In this document: positions 32,318-49,507 of the stretch, in pieces
Layout: every line of letters starts with the position of its first letter
Numbering within the stretch: the stretch's first letter is position 1
Assembly (NCBI RefSeq): GCF_001984155.1
Contig: NZ_MTQO01000044.1
Location: 343,145-407,144, forward strand
DNA: 64,000 nucleotides
Direction of reading: 5' to 3'
Source: Actinosynnema sp. ALI-1.44
Lineage (GTDB): Bacteria > Actinomycetota > Actinomycetes > Mycobacteriales > Pseudonocardiaceae
Notes under the pieces: model-generated
What the model saw: the letters and a program-made list of their open reading frames with translations, nothing else
Told to the model about the DNA's origin: nothing
Database searches by the model: none
Program-made: the position numbers and the translations under genes

Positions 32318-33537
32318 GTTCCCTCCGAAATGGACACCTGAACGGTGTGCCTGCGGCCGTGCCCGGAAGGCCCCAGCCGCAACGACAACGCCAGCCGCCC
32401 GGCCGGGTCCGCCCTGACCACCACCGTGCGCTGGTCGTACGGTCCGTCGACGGCGATCTTGTGCTCGCGGTCCGGCTCGAACCAGCCAGCGGTCCGCACG
32501 GTCGCGGTGCCGCTGCCGATCAGGGTGAACCCGCCGCAGTGCGCGTTGGCCAGCGTGGAGAACTCCATCCTCGGCCGTCTGAAGTGGACACTCCAGCCGC
32601 GGACCCGGTAGTCGTCCTCGGCCGAGACGTGGGTGAACGGCGTCGGTGTCGTCGTCGGGTTGGCGAACACGTCCGCGATGGTCGGCAGCGTGGCCCGCAG
32701 GTCCTTCGACCAGTACGACCAGTTGTGCGTGCCGTGACCGTAGTGCCAGTCGTGCTTGATGCCGAGCCGTTCCAGGCGCCGGTGCAGGCGCATCGACTCG
32801 TGGAACACGATCGCCTCGAGCGGGTCGGGTTTGGCCCGCTCGTTCAACGGGCCGGGCAGGCCGGTCCCGGTTCGCACGGTCAGCGACATGCCACGCAGGT
32901 TCGGCGCGAGGTCCCACGGGTTGTGCGCGCGCCACCGCACCGACTGGGTGATCCGGTCGCCCCAGATCGCACCGATCGGTCCCCCGTCACGGCGCGCCGC
33001 GATCTCCGGCACGAACGTGTACCGGTTGGTGTCCAACGCGCCGGAGAAACTCGCCGCCGCCGTGAACAGGTCGGGATGCCTTGCCGCGTACGACATCGCA
33101 CCGAACCCGCCCATCGACAAACCGGCCAGCGCCCGGCCGGAGCGGTGCGCGACCGTGCGGAAGGTCCGGTCGATCCACGGCAGCAGCTCCCCGATGTGGA
33201 ACGTCTCCCACCGCACTCGGCCGTAGCGGCCCGGTTTGACCCAGTCGGAGTAGAAACCGTTGCCCGCGTGCGGCATCACCACGATGAACGGCATGTCCTC
33301 GGTGGACTCGGTCGCCTGTCCCTCGTCGGTCCACGAGCGGTAGTCGTCGTCACCGCCGTGCAACAGGTACAGCACCGGGTACCTGACCTGCGGGTCGTGC
33401 CCGTAGCCGTGGGGGAACAGGATCCGCAACCTGGTCGGGCCGTCCAGTACCCGCGACCGCAGTTCGTATTCGACCAGCCGGTCGCCGAGCATCATCCTGG
33501 ACAGCACGGCCGGCCCGGTCGTGACGGTGCCTGTCAC
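32314..33537 (-). CDS. Esterase-D/antigen-85-fold hydrolase or acyltransferase with C-terminal beta domain
   Basis: 407 residues. The N-terminal 300 residues match the putative esterase family (PF00756), which contains the mycolyltransferases of the antigen 85 complex: YPVLYLLHGGDDDYRSW, and the nucleophile in GLSMGGFGAMSYAARHPDLF. The His lies in GHGTHNWSYW. About 100 further residues form a beta-rich tail of unknown role. There is no signal peptide, unlike secreted Ag85. Start GTG overlaps the ligase stop as GTGA. It might transfer or hydrolyse an acyl group made by the nearby PKS. Confidence 0.82.
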   Translation of the reverse strand: MTGTVTTGPAVLSRMMLGDRLVEYELRSRVLDGPTRLRILFPHGYGHDPQVRYPVLYLLHGGDDDYRSWTDEGQATESTEDMPFIVVMPHAGNGFYSDWVKPGRYGRVRWETFHIGELLPWIDRTFRTVAHRSGRALAGLSMGGFGAMSYAARHPDLFTAAASFSGALDTNRYTFVPEIAARRDGGPIGAIWGDRITQSVRWRAHNPWDLAPNLRGMSLTVRTGTGLPGPLNERAKPDPLEAIVFHESMRLHRRLERLGIKHDWHYGHGTHNWSYWSKDLRATLPTIADVFANPTTTPTPFTHVSAEDDYRVRGWSVHFRRPRMEFSTLANAHCGGFTLIGSGTATVRTAGWFEPDREHKIAVDGPYDQRTVVVRADPAGRLALSLRLGPSGHGRRHTVQVSISEGT

Positions 33538-34952
33538 CGCAGTCGCTCCGCCCGTACCGCCGCTCGCCGGACTTTGCCCGCGTCGTCGCGCAGCGGGTGT
33601 TCCACCCGCTCGAAGGTCCGGGGCAGTTTGTAGGCGACCAGCCGTTGTCTGAGGTGGTCGAGCAGGTCCTCGACGTCCAACGGCCGCGCCGACTGCACCA
33701 CCGCGTGCACGACGTTGCCGTACTCGTCGTCCGGCAGGCCGATCACGCAACTCGACTGCACCGCGGGGTGTTCGTCCAGCGCCGCCTCGATCTCGGCCGG
33801 GAACACGTTCGCGCCGCCGACCAGGATCATGTCCGGTTTCCGGTCGGCCAGGTACAGGTAGCCGTCCTCGTCGAGCCTGCCGAGATCGCCCTGCGACTCC
33901 CAGCCGCCGTCCAGTGTGGTCGGTGTGTCACCGAGGTACCGGTAGGTCGCCGGATCTCCCGGGCTTGGCCGCATCCAGACCTCACCCACCTCGCCGACGG
34001 GCACGTCGTTGTGGTCGCTGTCGAGCAACCGGAGCTCGCCGCGCGCGACCCTGCCGACGCTGCCCGGGTGGCTGAGCCACTCCGTGCCCGAGATCAGGCA
34101 CCCCGCCTGCGCCTCGGTGCTGGCGTACAGCTCGAACACCTGCTCCGGGCCGACCCAGTCCAGCCACGCGTGCTTCAACCACGGCGGGCACGGCGCGGCG
34201 CCGTGCAACACGACCTGCAGACTGGACAGGTCGGCGGCGTCCCGTGGTTCCGGTGGCAGCCGCCAGATCCGGTGCATCATGGTCGGCACCAGGAACGTCC
34301 ACTCCACCCGGTGCGCCTCGACCAGCCGCAGCAGCTCCGCCGGGTCGAACCTGGGCATCACCACGACGTGGCTGCCGGTGAACAACGCCGCGGCGGACAT
34401 CATGAACGGCGCGTTGTGGTACAGCGGACCGGCGACCAGGTGCACACCGTCGGGCCGCATGCCGAACAGTCCCGCGTACTCGTCCATCACCTCGGCGACG
34501 GCGGGCTGGGTGGTCATGATGACCTTGGGCCTGCCGGTGCTGCCGCCGGACGTCGGGGCCTTCCACGCCGGGGCCACCGCCACCGGCAGTGGTTCGTCGG
34601 AGGCGTCCGGCTCGATGTCCGGGCCGCCGAGGCCGATCACGAGAGCGGGCCGCACGAGGTCGAGCACGGCCTGCTGTTCGCCTTCCGGCAGCCGGTAGGA
34701 CACCGGCTGCGGTGTGGCGCCGAGCTTCCACGTCGCCACGGCCGCTTCGAGCGCGCCGACGCCGTTGGGCAGGCCGATGGTCACCAGGTCGCCCGCTGAG
34801 ACGCCACGCGCGGCGTACGCCCTGGCCAACGCGTTCGTTCGCCTGTCGAACTGCTGCCGTGTGAGGGATGTCCCACCGCAGGTGACCGCCGGGCGGGCAG
34901 GATCGGATGCGGCGAGCTGCGCCAGGCGGGTGGCCAGCGGAGTAGGCGGCAA
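33534..34952 (-). CDS. AMP-dependent acyl-CoA synthetase/ligase
   Basis: 472 residues of the ANL superfamily. The P-loop reads SGGSTGRPKVIM; the ELYASTEAQ (A5), GDLGRLDEDGYLYLADRKPDMI (A7-A8) and GKVRRA (A10) motifs are all present. TTG 34952 is preferred as start because an AAAGGGG site lies about 7 bases upstream and the next residues (LPPTPLATRLAQLA) look like a normal N-terminus. An upstream start cannot be excluded. It is divergent from the pucR-like gene. It may activate a starter or extender acid for the PKS, but the substrate is unknown. Confidence 0.87.
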   Translation of the reverse strand: MPPTPLATRLAQLAASDPARPAVTCGGTSLTRQQFDRRTNALARAYAARGVSAGDLVTIGLPNGVGALEAAVATWKLGATPQPVSYRLPEGEQQAVLDLVRPALVIGLGGPDIEPDASDEPLPVAVAPAWKAPTSGGSTGRPKVIMTTQPAVAEVMDEYAGLFGMRPDGVHLVAGPLYHNAPFMMSAAALFTGSHVVVMPRFDPAELLRLVEAHRVEWTFLVPTMMHRIWRLPPEPRDAADLSSLQVVLHGAAPCPPWLKHAWLDWVGPEQVFELYASTEAQAGCLISGTEWLSHPGSVGRVARGELRLLDSDHNDVPVGEVGEVWMRPSPGDPATYRYLGDTPTTLDGGWESQGDLGRLDEDGYLYLADRKPDMILVGGANVFPAEIEAALDEHPAVQSSCVIGLPDDEYGNVVHAVVQSARPLDVEDLLDHLRQRLVAYKLPRTFERVEHPLRDDAGKVRRAAVRAERLR

Positions 34953-35084
34953 GGCGATGCCCCTTTCCGTGCACGTCGTTGTGTTCCGTACAGAATTGCG
35001 TCGACCGGGCACCGCGACAACGGCGATCGGCGCGACGATGGCCGCCACGCCATCCTGGCGGCGCCGGGATTGGAGGAGTCCACA

Positions 35085-36203
35085 ATGACCGTCCGCGCTG
35101 TCCTGAGCGACCTGCTGCGGGACCCGGCGATGCTCGACGCCGCGGTGCACCGGCTCGTCGCCCGGATCAGGACGCGCGTGCCCGAGTACGACCGGATCCC
35201 GGACGCCGCGCTGCGACAGGGCAACCGGCGGATCATGGTCGCCGCGCTGGCGCACCTGCGTGAGGGGCGGATGCCGGACGGCGCGGAACTGCGGGAGATC
35301 AACGGCGTCGGCGCCGAACGGGCCAGGCAGGGCATCAGCCTGTCCGCCGTGCTGGCCGCTTACAGCGTCGCCGGTGAGGAGTTCTGGAAACTCCTGTCCA
35401 CGGAGGGCAGACGACGCGGCGCGGACGACGCGGCACTGCTGACGATGATGCACCTGATCTGGCGGTGGCTGGACGTGGTGACCGTCGCGGCCGCCGAGGC
35501 CCACCGAGAAGTCGAACTGCGCAGCGCCAGGGAGGACGAGCAGCGGATGGGTGACGCGTTGCGCGCGTTGCTCACCCAGGCGCCTTCGGAGCTGGCGACC
35601 CAGCAGTACCTCGTGCAGCTGGGACTGGCGCCGGACGGCAAGTACTCCGCGATGCGCGGCAGGCTCGCGCCCGGCGTCACGGTTTCGGCGTTGCGTGCCG
35701 CGACGCCCGACGGCGGGCTGGTCGCGGCCGTGGTGAACCAGGAAGTGCTGGGGCTGCTGGCATCGCCGGTCCGGTTGCTGCCGTCGCTCGGCACGTTCGG
35801 CATCGGTCCGGAAACGGCCGACCTGCGCGCGTCGTACGTGGCGGCGGGCCGTGCGCTGACCGCGGCGTTGCGGCTGGGCCTGACCGGCCCGCACAGTCTC
35901 GCCTCGTTGCGGCTGTCGGGTATCGCCGCGGTCGACGGCGACATGGCCAAGGTGCTCACCGAACGACTGCTGGTCCCGTTGCGGGTCAAGGGAAACTTCG
36001 GCGAGGAGATCTGGCGGTCGGTGCAGGCGTACCTGGCGCACGGGCTGCGCGTCGACGAGACGGCCGCGGCCATGCACATCCACCCCAACACCCTGCGGCA
36101 CCGGCTCACCCACTTCACCGACCTGACCGGCGCGGACCTGCGCGATCCCGCCGACATCGCCGAGATCTGGTGGCTGTCGGCGATCCCGCCGCAAGGCGGG
36201 TGA
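35085..36203 (+). CDS. PucR/CdaR-type transcriptional regulator
   Basis: 372 residues. A helical N-terminal sensor-like domain (ISLSAVLAAYSVAGEEFW) is followed by a GGDEF-like middle region without the motif. The C-terminal PucR HTH reads VQAYLAHGLRVDETAAAMHI, HPNTLRHRLTHF. ATG 35085 has GGAGGAG at 35073-35079. It lies between the divergent ligase operon and the convergent PKS operon and is the only regulator within the lipid/PKS region, so it is the likely local activator or repressor. Confidence 0.85.
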   Translation: MTVRAVLSDLLRDPAMLDAAVHRLVARIRTRVPEYDRIPDAALRQGNRRIMVAALAHLREGRMPDGAELREINGVGAERARQGISLSAVLAAYSVAGEEFWKLLSTEGRRRGADDAALLTMMHLIWRWLDVVTVAAAEAHREVELRSAREDEQRMGDALRALLTQAPSELATQQYLVQLGLAPDGKYSAMRGRLAPGVTVSALRAATPDGGLVAAVVNQEVLGLLASPVRLLPSLGTFGIGPETADLRASYVAAGRALTAALRLGLTGPHSLASLRLSGIAAVDGDMAKVLTERLLVPLRVKGNFGEEIWRSVQAYLAHGLRVDETAAAMHIHPNTLRHRLTHFTDLTGADLRDPADIAEIWWLSAIPPQGG

Positions 36204-36235
36204 GTGGGAGCGCGCGCGGTACTCCCACTCACCCG
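36197..36235. terminator. 14-base-pair bidirectional hairpin terminator
   Basis: CGGGTGAGTGGGAG (36197-36210) pairs perfectly with CTCCCACTCACCCG (36222-36235) around 11 bases. It begins in the last codons of the pucR-like gene and ends 13 bases before the stop of the convergent PKS gene. Confidence 0.85.
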
Positions 36236-36247
36236 GGTTCGTCGCGT

Positions 36248-44520
<8,273 letters not shown>

Positions 44521-44839
44521 GGTGATCCCACCTGTTTGATTCGTTTGCAGGGAAAACTGGGCAAGGTCATCCCTGGTCCACCTGCCCCGGTGCAGGATTC
44601 CAGAACCTCGTTGAATATCGTTTCAACCAGTGTCAATAACCCTCGCGGGGGAGGAGCGCCGCGAGGAAGGTTTCACTTCTTCGAGTAGTCGGATGAGCCA
44701 ACTCGCCGGAGGCTACCCGCGAGTCAAATAGCGACGCAACGGCCCACCCTGTGAGTCGGGGCACTGCGGGTGGAAAACCCGTTTTCTCATCACCGGCGGA
44801 ATACGCACAGTAATTTCGCGCCGCCAATTAACTTCGGGT
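44521..44839. other. Intergenic region upstream of the FAAL-PKS operon
   Basis: 319 bases without a gene, less GC-rich than the surroundings. It holds the probable FAAL promoter (listed at 44610-44636). The small hairpin CGGGT/ACCCG at 44767-44781 followed by TTTT is on the strand opposite to the neighbouring genes and is not called a terminator. Confidence 0.6.
44610..44636 (-). promoter_or_regulatory. Candidate promoter with overlapping operator for the FAAL-PKS operon
   Basis: On the minus strand TTGACA (44636-44631) is a consensus -35 element. The expected -10 region (about 44613-44608) is only weakly matched. The inverted repeat GTTGAA-N6-TTCAAC (44610-44627) covers the spacer and -10 region, so a bound protein would block the promoter. 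About 90 bases separate it from the FAAL start. Confidence 0.45.
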
Positions 44840-45748
44840 TCAACTTCCGACGAACCCAATCTCACGCTCCGTGAGCGCGGTACGGAGAAACGCCCAAGAA
44901 CGGTCCAGTTCGCGCTGCCAGTACGGCCACGCGTGCGTCCCCGGACCGAAGCTCGTCCACATCGCGGGATGCCCCAGGTCCGCCAGCCGCCGGACCAGTG
45001 CGCGAGTGGTCGGCGTCGTGAGCTTCTCGATCATCCGCTCACCGTCGGCGGGCGGGTCGCCCGGAGTCCGGGTGCCGTCTCCGGCCGCCAGGTACAGCGG
45101 CGTGGAAACCAACTGGTCAGCCAGCCAGTACGGATCGTTGGCCCGCCACACCCGGCGGTTGCGCCACCGCGGCCCCCACATGTTGCCGACCCGTTCACCG
45201 ACGTTGCGCAGCCACAGGCGCAGCACCGCCGCGCGGCCGAACCTGGTCGTCTGCAGCAGGCCGCTGTAGGAAGCCGCCGCGACGAACATCCCAGGATGCT
45301 TCGCCGCGTAGACAACGGCTCCGTAGCCACCCATCGACACCCCGGCCACCGCCCGCCGGTCCCCGCCGCCGAACTCACGCTCGACGAGTTCCCGCAGCTC
45401 ATGAGTGTGAAATCGTTCCCACGCCGGTGTCGTGCCGTGGCTGTCCGGCTCGAGCCAGTCGGTGTAGAAACCCGCGCGACCGGCGGGCGGCAGCACGACG
45501 AGCACATCCGCGGCCCGCGCCCGAACGCCGATGTCGGTCTTCTCCGTCCAGCACTCCGGCCCGTCGTCACCCCCGTGCAGCAGGTACAGCGTCGGCCACG
45601 TCCGGCCCGATCGAGGGACCCAGTCACGCGGGGTCAACAACCGCACGGTGACCACCCGGTTCAGCGCATCGGAACGGATGTCGACTTCCGCCACATGCTG
45701 CTCCAGAAAACGAACCGCTTCCACCCTTTTGTCACCATGGTGATGCAT
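44840..45748 (-). CDS. Esterase-D/antigen-85-fold hydrolase or acyltransferase
   Basis: 302 residues of the putative esterase family: WPTLYLLHGGDDGPECW, the nucleophile in GVSMGGYGAVVYAAKHP, and a His in GPGTHAWPYW. It is clearly related to the esterase at 32314-33537 but lacks the C-terminal beta domain. It has no signal peptide. ATG 45748 follows GAGGA. It lies upstream of the FAAL gene in the same direction, separated by a 319-base promoter region. It could act as an acyltransferase for the PKS product or as an esterase; antigen-85-like chemistry is an inference from the fold. Confidence 0.82.
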   Translation of the reverse strand: MHHHGDKRVEAVRFLEQHVAEVDIRSDALNRVVTVRLLTPRDWVPRSGRTWPTLYLLHGGDDGPECWTEKTDIGVRARAADVLVVLPPAGRAGFYTDWLEPDSHGTTPAWERFHTHELRELVEREFGGGDRRAVAGVSMGGYGAVVYAAKHPGMFVAAASYSGLLQTTRFGRAAVLRLWLRNVGERVGNMWGPRWRNRRVWRANDPYWLADQLVSTPLYLAAGDGTRTPGDPPADGERMIEKLTTPTTRALVRRLADLGHPAMWTSFGPGTHAWPYWQRELDRSWAFLRTALTEREIGFVGS

Positions 45749-45825
45749 CTGTCATCCTCGTTGTGATCCGGCAGCACACCGGAATACCGTTGAGCAAATA
45801 GCCCCACCTAGTCAAGGCGGGAGTG

Positions 45826-47142
45826 ATGACGCACATTTCACGAAGCCCGTGGTGGACCCTCGCGGCGGTTTCACTCGGCGGAATGATGGTCGGGCTCGAC
45901 GGTACGGCACTGACCATCGCGGGGCCGGATATCGCGCACTCGGTCGGCGCGTCCATGACCGAACTGCAATGGATCGCCAACGCCTATCTGGTCGCACTGG
46001 CACTCGCCCTGTTCCCGGCGGGCAGGGCTGCCGACCGGCTGGGCAGGCGCGCGGTGTTCCTCACGGGCGTACTGGGATTCGGCGTGGTGTCGCTGCTGAT
46101 CGCGTCGACCACCACCAGTTGGCTGCTGATCCTGCTGCGCGGCGCCCAGGGTGTCTGCGGAGCCATGCTGCAACCTGCCGCGCTGGCACTGCTGCGGGCC
46201 GCGTTCCCGAGGGAGAAGCTCGACCTCGCGCTCGGGATCTGGGGTGGCGCCGCCGCGGTGTCGATCGCGGGCGGCCCCATCCTCGGCGGGACCATCGTGG
46301 AGCACCACGGCTGGCCGGTGGTGTTCCTGATCAACCTGCCGATCGCGGTGATCACGGCCGGGCTCACCCTGTGGGCGACACGCGAGTCCAAGACCACCAA
46401 GCGAACAGGCACCGTACGGTCCCTGCTGCGCACACCCGGCGTGTCCCTCGGCGCTGTCCTCATCGGACTGAGCTATTTCTCCCTGTTCGGCCTGCTGTTC
46501 TTCCTCACGCTCTACCTGCAGAACGTCCGCGCCTTCAACCCGGTGCGCGCCGGGGAATGGCTGCTGCCGCTGACCGCCGTCATCGTGTTGTCGGCGCCGA
46601 TCGGCGGCGCGCTGACCGGCCGGTTCGGCCCGCGCTGGCCCGCCGTCGGCGGCCTCGCGCTGATCAGCGTCGGCCTGATCGGGTTCCGGACGCTCGACAC
46701 GACGACCGGCGCGTACACCTTGCTGCCGTTCTCACTGGTGCTCGGTGCGGGCACCGGAATCGCGCTGATCGCGGCGACGCAGATCGTCGTGGCCAACGCA
46801 CCGGAGGAGACGTCCGGCCTCGCTTCCGCGCTGCAACAGGTCGCCACCCAGGTCGGCGGCGTGCTCGGCATCCTCACCCTCGGGCTGGTGATGTCGTCGC
46901 AGGTTCCCTCCGGCACAACCGATTCCGACGGAGCCACGCAAGGGCTCGGCGACCCCGGGGTCTTCCTCGACGGCTTCCACGCGTCGGCCTTGGTCGCCGC
47001 GGTCGTCGTAGCGGTCGGCGCGGTCCTCGCGCTGCGCGTGTCCGGCCGAACCTCCACGAGCTCAGGGCTCCCCGCGGCGCAGCTTGCCGGGCCACCAGAT
47101 CCGGCGGCCGATGTCCAGCGTGAGAGCCGGTACCAGCAGTGA
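45826..47142 (+). CDS. DHA2-type MFS multidrug exporter
   Basis: 438 residues from ATG 45826 (GTG 45823 is also possible). Motif A of the family is in AGRAADRLGRRAVF and motif C in GGAAAVSIAGGPILGG. About 12-14 membrane segments are visible. It is divergent from the second esterase. The last 81 bases lie antisense to the 3' end of the MMPL gene, an unusually deep convergent overlap. Probably a drug or lipid exporter. Confidence 0.88.
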   Translation: MTHISRSPWWTLAAVSLGGMMVGLDGTALTIAGPDIAHSVGASMTELQWIANAYLVALALALFPAGRAADRLGRRAVFLTGVLGFGVVSLLIASTTTSWLLILLRGAQGVCGAMLQPAALALLRAAFPREKLDLALGIWGGAAAVSIAGGPILGGTIVEHHGWPVVFLINLPIAVITAGLTLWATRESKTTKRTGTVRSLLRTPGVSLGAVLIGLSYFSLFGLLFFLTLYLQNVRAFNPVRAGEWLLPLTAVIVLSAPIGGALTGRFGPRWPAVGGLALISVGLIGFRTLDTTTGAYTLLPFSLVLGAGTGIALIAATQIVVANAPEETSGLASALQQVATQVGGVLGILTLGLVMSSQVPSGTTDSDGATQGLGDPGVFLDGFHASALVAAVVVAVGAVLALRVSGRTSTSSGLPAAQLAGPPDPAADVQRESRYQQ

Positions 47143-49137
47143 GCGCACGATCAGCGTGTCCAACAGGACGCCGAAGGCGACGAGGAACGCGATCTGCACC
47201 ATGAACAGGATCGGCAGCACGGACAACGCGGCGAAGGTCGCGGCCAGCACCACCCCCGCCGACGTGATGACACCACCGGTCACGGCGAGCGCGTGCAGCG
47301 TCCCGGCCCGGGTACCGTCCTTGTGCGACTCCTCGCGTACCCGGGTCATCAGGAAGATGTTGTAGTCGATTCCCAGTGCCACAAGGAAAACGAAGGCGTA
47401 CAGCGGCACAGACGGGTCCGAACCGGGGAAGTCGAGCACGTGGTTGAACACCACCGCCGCGACACCGAGCGTCGCGGCGAAGGACAGCACGACGGTGGCG
47501 ATCAGCACCAGCGGGGCGAGCAGCGCCCGCAACAGCAACGACAGCACCAGGAAGATCACCACGAGCACGATCGGGATGATCACCGTGCGGTCCCGTTCGG
47601 CCGCGTCGCGCACCTCGGTGGAGATCGCGGTCTGGCCACCGACCTTGGCGTCGGCGCCCGGCACAGCGCGGACCGCGTCCCTGATCCGGTCCAAGGTGTC
47701 CTGCGCCGCCGGGGAGTCCGTGGTGGCCTGCAGGACGGCGTCGACCTCGACCTTGCCGTCGACCACCTTGGGATTGGCGGCCACGTCCGCGACACCGGGC
47801 ACCTTGGCCGCCTGCACGACCTGCGCCGCCGTCCGCTCGTTGGCCACGATCACGACCGGTGTGCCCGCTCCGCCGGGGAAGTGCTCGGCCAGCACCTCCT
47901 GGCCGACGACGGCATCGGTCCGGTCGAGGAACACGTCCGTCTGACTGACCCCGGTGGACTTCAGCATCGGCGCCAACGCGGCCAGTGCCGCGAGCACAAG
48001 CGCGGTGGCGATCCACACCGGGCGGAACCTGCGGCCGACCAGTCCGGCGAGCCGGTGCCACACACCCGGTTTGTGGTGCTTGCCGGGTCGCGTCGGCCAG
48101 AACGCCGCGCGCCCGAGCAACGCGAGCGCGGCGGGCAGGAAGGTCAGCGACGCGATGAGCGACGCCGCGATTCCGATCGCGGCGACCGGGCCGAGGCCCT
48201 TGTTGGACGACAACTCGCTGAACAGCAGACACAGCAAGCCGAGGATGACTGTGCCCGCGGACGCGGCGATCGACTCGAACGACGCCTTCACCGCCGCGGT
48301 GATCGCCTGCCACGACGTGGGGTGGACGAGCAGTTCCTCGCGATATCGCGCGACGAGCAGCAAGGCGTAGTCCGTCGACGCGCCGAACACGAGGATGAAG
48401 AGGATGCCCTGGCTCTGCCCGTTGAGGGTGATCAGACCGCTGTGCGCCAGCGGGTAGACCACCGCGGACGACAGGATGAGCGCCAGCCCGGCCGACGCGA
48501 GCACCACCACGGGCAGCAGCGGACTGCGGTACACCAATATCAGGATCACCACGACCACGATCGCGGTGATCACGAGCAACTTGCCGTCGATGCCGCCGAA
48601 CACCTCGCCGAAGTCGGCGGTGAACCCGGCCGGGCCGGTGATGTTCACCCGCAGGCCGTCCGGCAGGTTCTCGGCGGCGATGTCCCGCATCTTCTCGACG
48701 GTCTTGCCCGCCTCGAAGCCGTCCACACCGGACACCGGGACGACGACCTGCAGCGCTTCGCCGTTGGGTGCGTTGACCGCGGGGGACGCGGGCCCGGCGA
48801 GCCCCGGCAGCTGCGCGATCTTCGACACCCGGTCGGCCGCGACCTGCGCGTCCCCCGGTGCCAGCCCGCCGTCCCTGCTGTAGAGCACGAGCGCGGGCTG
48901 GATCTTGCCGCCCGCGAACTTCTCCTGCAGGTGTGTGACCTCGGTGGCCTCGGCGTTGGCGGGCAGGAACGACACGCCGTCGTTGCTCTGCACCTCCGCG
49001 AGCTTGCCGGGCTGTCCACCGCCGAGCGCGCCGAACACCAGCCAGGCGACGATGACCAGAGCGGGCAGCACCCACCGGACAGGCCCCGGCCGCCCGCGCC
49101 GCTCCTGCTTACTGACGTTCTGGACCTCGACCTGCAT
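47062..49137 (-). CDS. MMPL-family RND transporter
   Basis: 691 residues from ATG 49137. Two repeated halves each have one hydrophobic segment, a large extracytoplasmic domain and a five-helix bundle. The proton-relay Asp-Tyr pairs of MmpL proteins occur in both halves: GASTDYALLLVARYREE and ALGIDYNIFLMTRVREE. MmpL proteins export complex lipids; near a FAAL-PKS pair with antigen-85-fold enzymes, this is the likely exporter of the lipid product. The frame is open to 49239, but ATG 49137 gives a normal cytoplasmic N-terminus before TM1. The 3' end overlaps the DHA2 gene by 81 bases. Confidence 0.92.
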   Translation of the reverse strand: MQVEVQNVSKQERRGRPGPVRWVLPALVIVAWLVFGALGGGQPGKLAEVQSNDGVSFLPANAEATEVTHLQEKFAGGKIQPALVLYSRDGGLAPGDAQVAADRVSKIAQLPGLAGPASPAVNAPNGEALQVVVPVSGVDGFEAGKTVEKMRDIAAENLPDGLRVNITGPAGFTADFGEVFGGIDGKLLVITAIVVVVILILVYRSPLLPVVVLASAGLALILSSAVVYPLAHSGLITLNGQSQGILFILVFGASTDYALLLVARYREELLVHPTSWQAITAAVKASFESIAASAGTVILGLLCLLFSELSSNKGLGPVAAIGIAASLIASLTFLPAALALLGRAAFWPTRPGKHHKPGVWHRLAGLVGRRFRPVWIATALVLAALAALAPMLKSTGVSQTDVFLDRTDAVVGQEVLAEHFPGGAGTPVVIVANERTAAQVVQAAKVPGVADVAANPKVVDGKVEVDAVLQATTDSPAAQDTLDRIRDAVRAVPGADAKVGGQTAISTEVRDAAERDRTVIIPIVLVVIFLVLSLLLRALLAPLVLIATVVLSFAATLGVAAVVFNHVLDFPGSDPSVPLYAFVFLVALGIDYNIFLMTRVREESHKDGTRAGTLHALAVTGGVITSAGVVLAATFAALSVLPILFMVQIAFLVAFGVLLDTLIVRSLLVPALTLDIGRRIWWPGKLRRGEP

Positions 49138-49507
49138 CGGCACACCGCCCGGCGAAGATGTGGTTCGGTGGCCAGAACATAACTCGCCAGTAGCTACGAC
49201 ACGCAACCGAACGACCGCGAGTCGTGACCAGCCCCACAACTCGGACCACTGTGGACTCGACGGCCGACATCCGTCCGACCACAGCTGAATTCACAGGAAG
49301 ATGAACTCCGGGTGTCGGCGAGCGTCGCCTTTGGACAACGCGCGCCGACCAACACCGAACGCTCCATGTGGACGATCACCGTAGCCCGGCCCGGGCTTCT
49401 TTGATTTTCGTTACATTGTTATTAACTGTATGCGTAGTCTTGAATGAAGTGATCGAGCCGGGACTTGAGGTGGGTGCCCTGGTCGGGATCCCCGGCGAGG
49501 CCGTTGG
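49138..49507. other. 370-base region without a recognised gene
   Basis: It should hold the MMPL promoter at its left end. Its right part is AT-rich (around 49400-49430). A short dyad AGCCC-N5-GGGCT at 49383-49397 could be a weak terminator for the monooxygenase gene. The minus-strand frame ending at 49422 has protein-like composition but no start or family, so it is not called. Confidence 0.5.

Noticed and set aside
44767..44785. Small hairpin CGGGT/ACCCG followed by TTTT
   Set aside because: It would terminate + strand transcription, but the adjacent genes are on the minus strand and the stem is only 5 base pairs.
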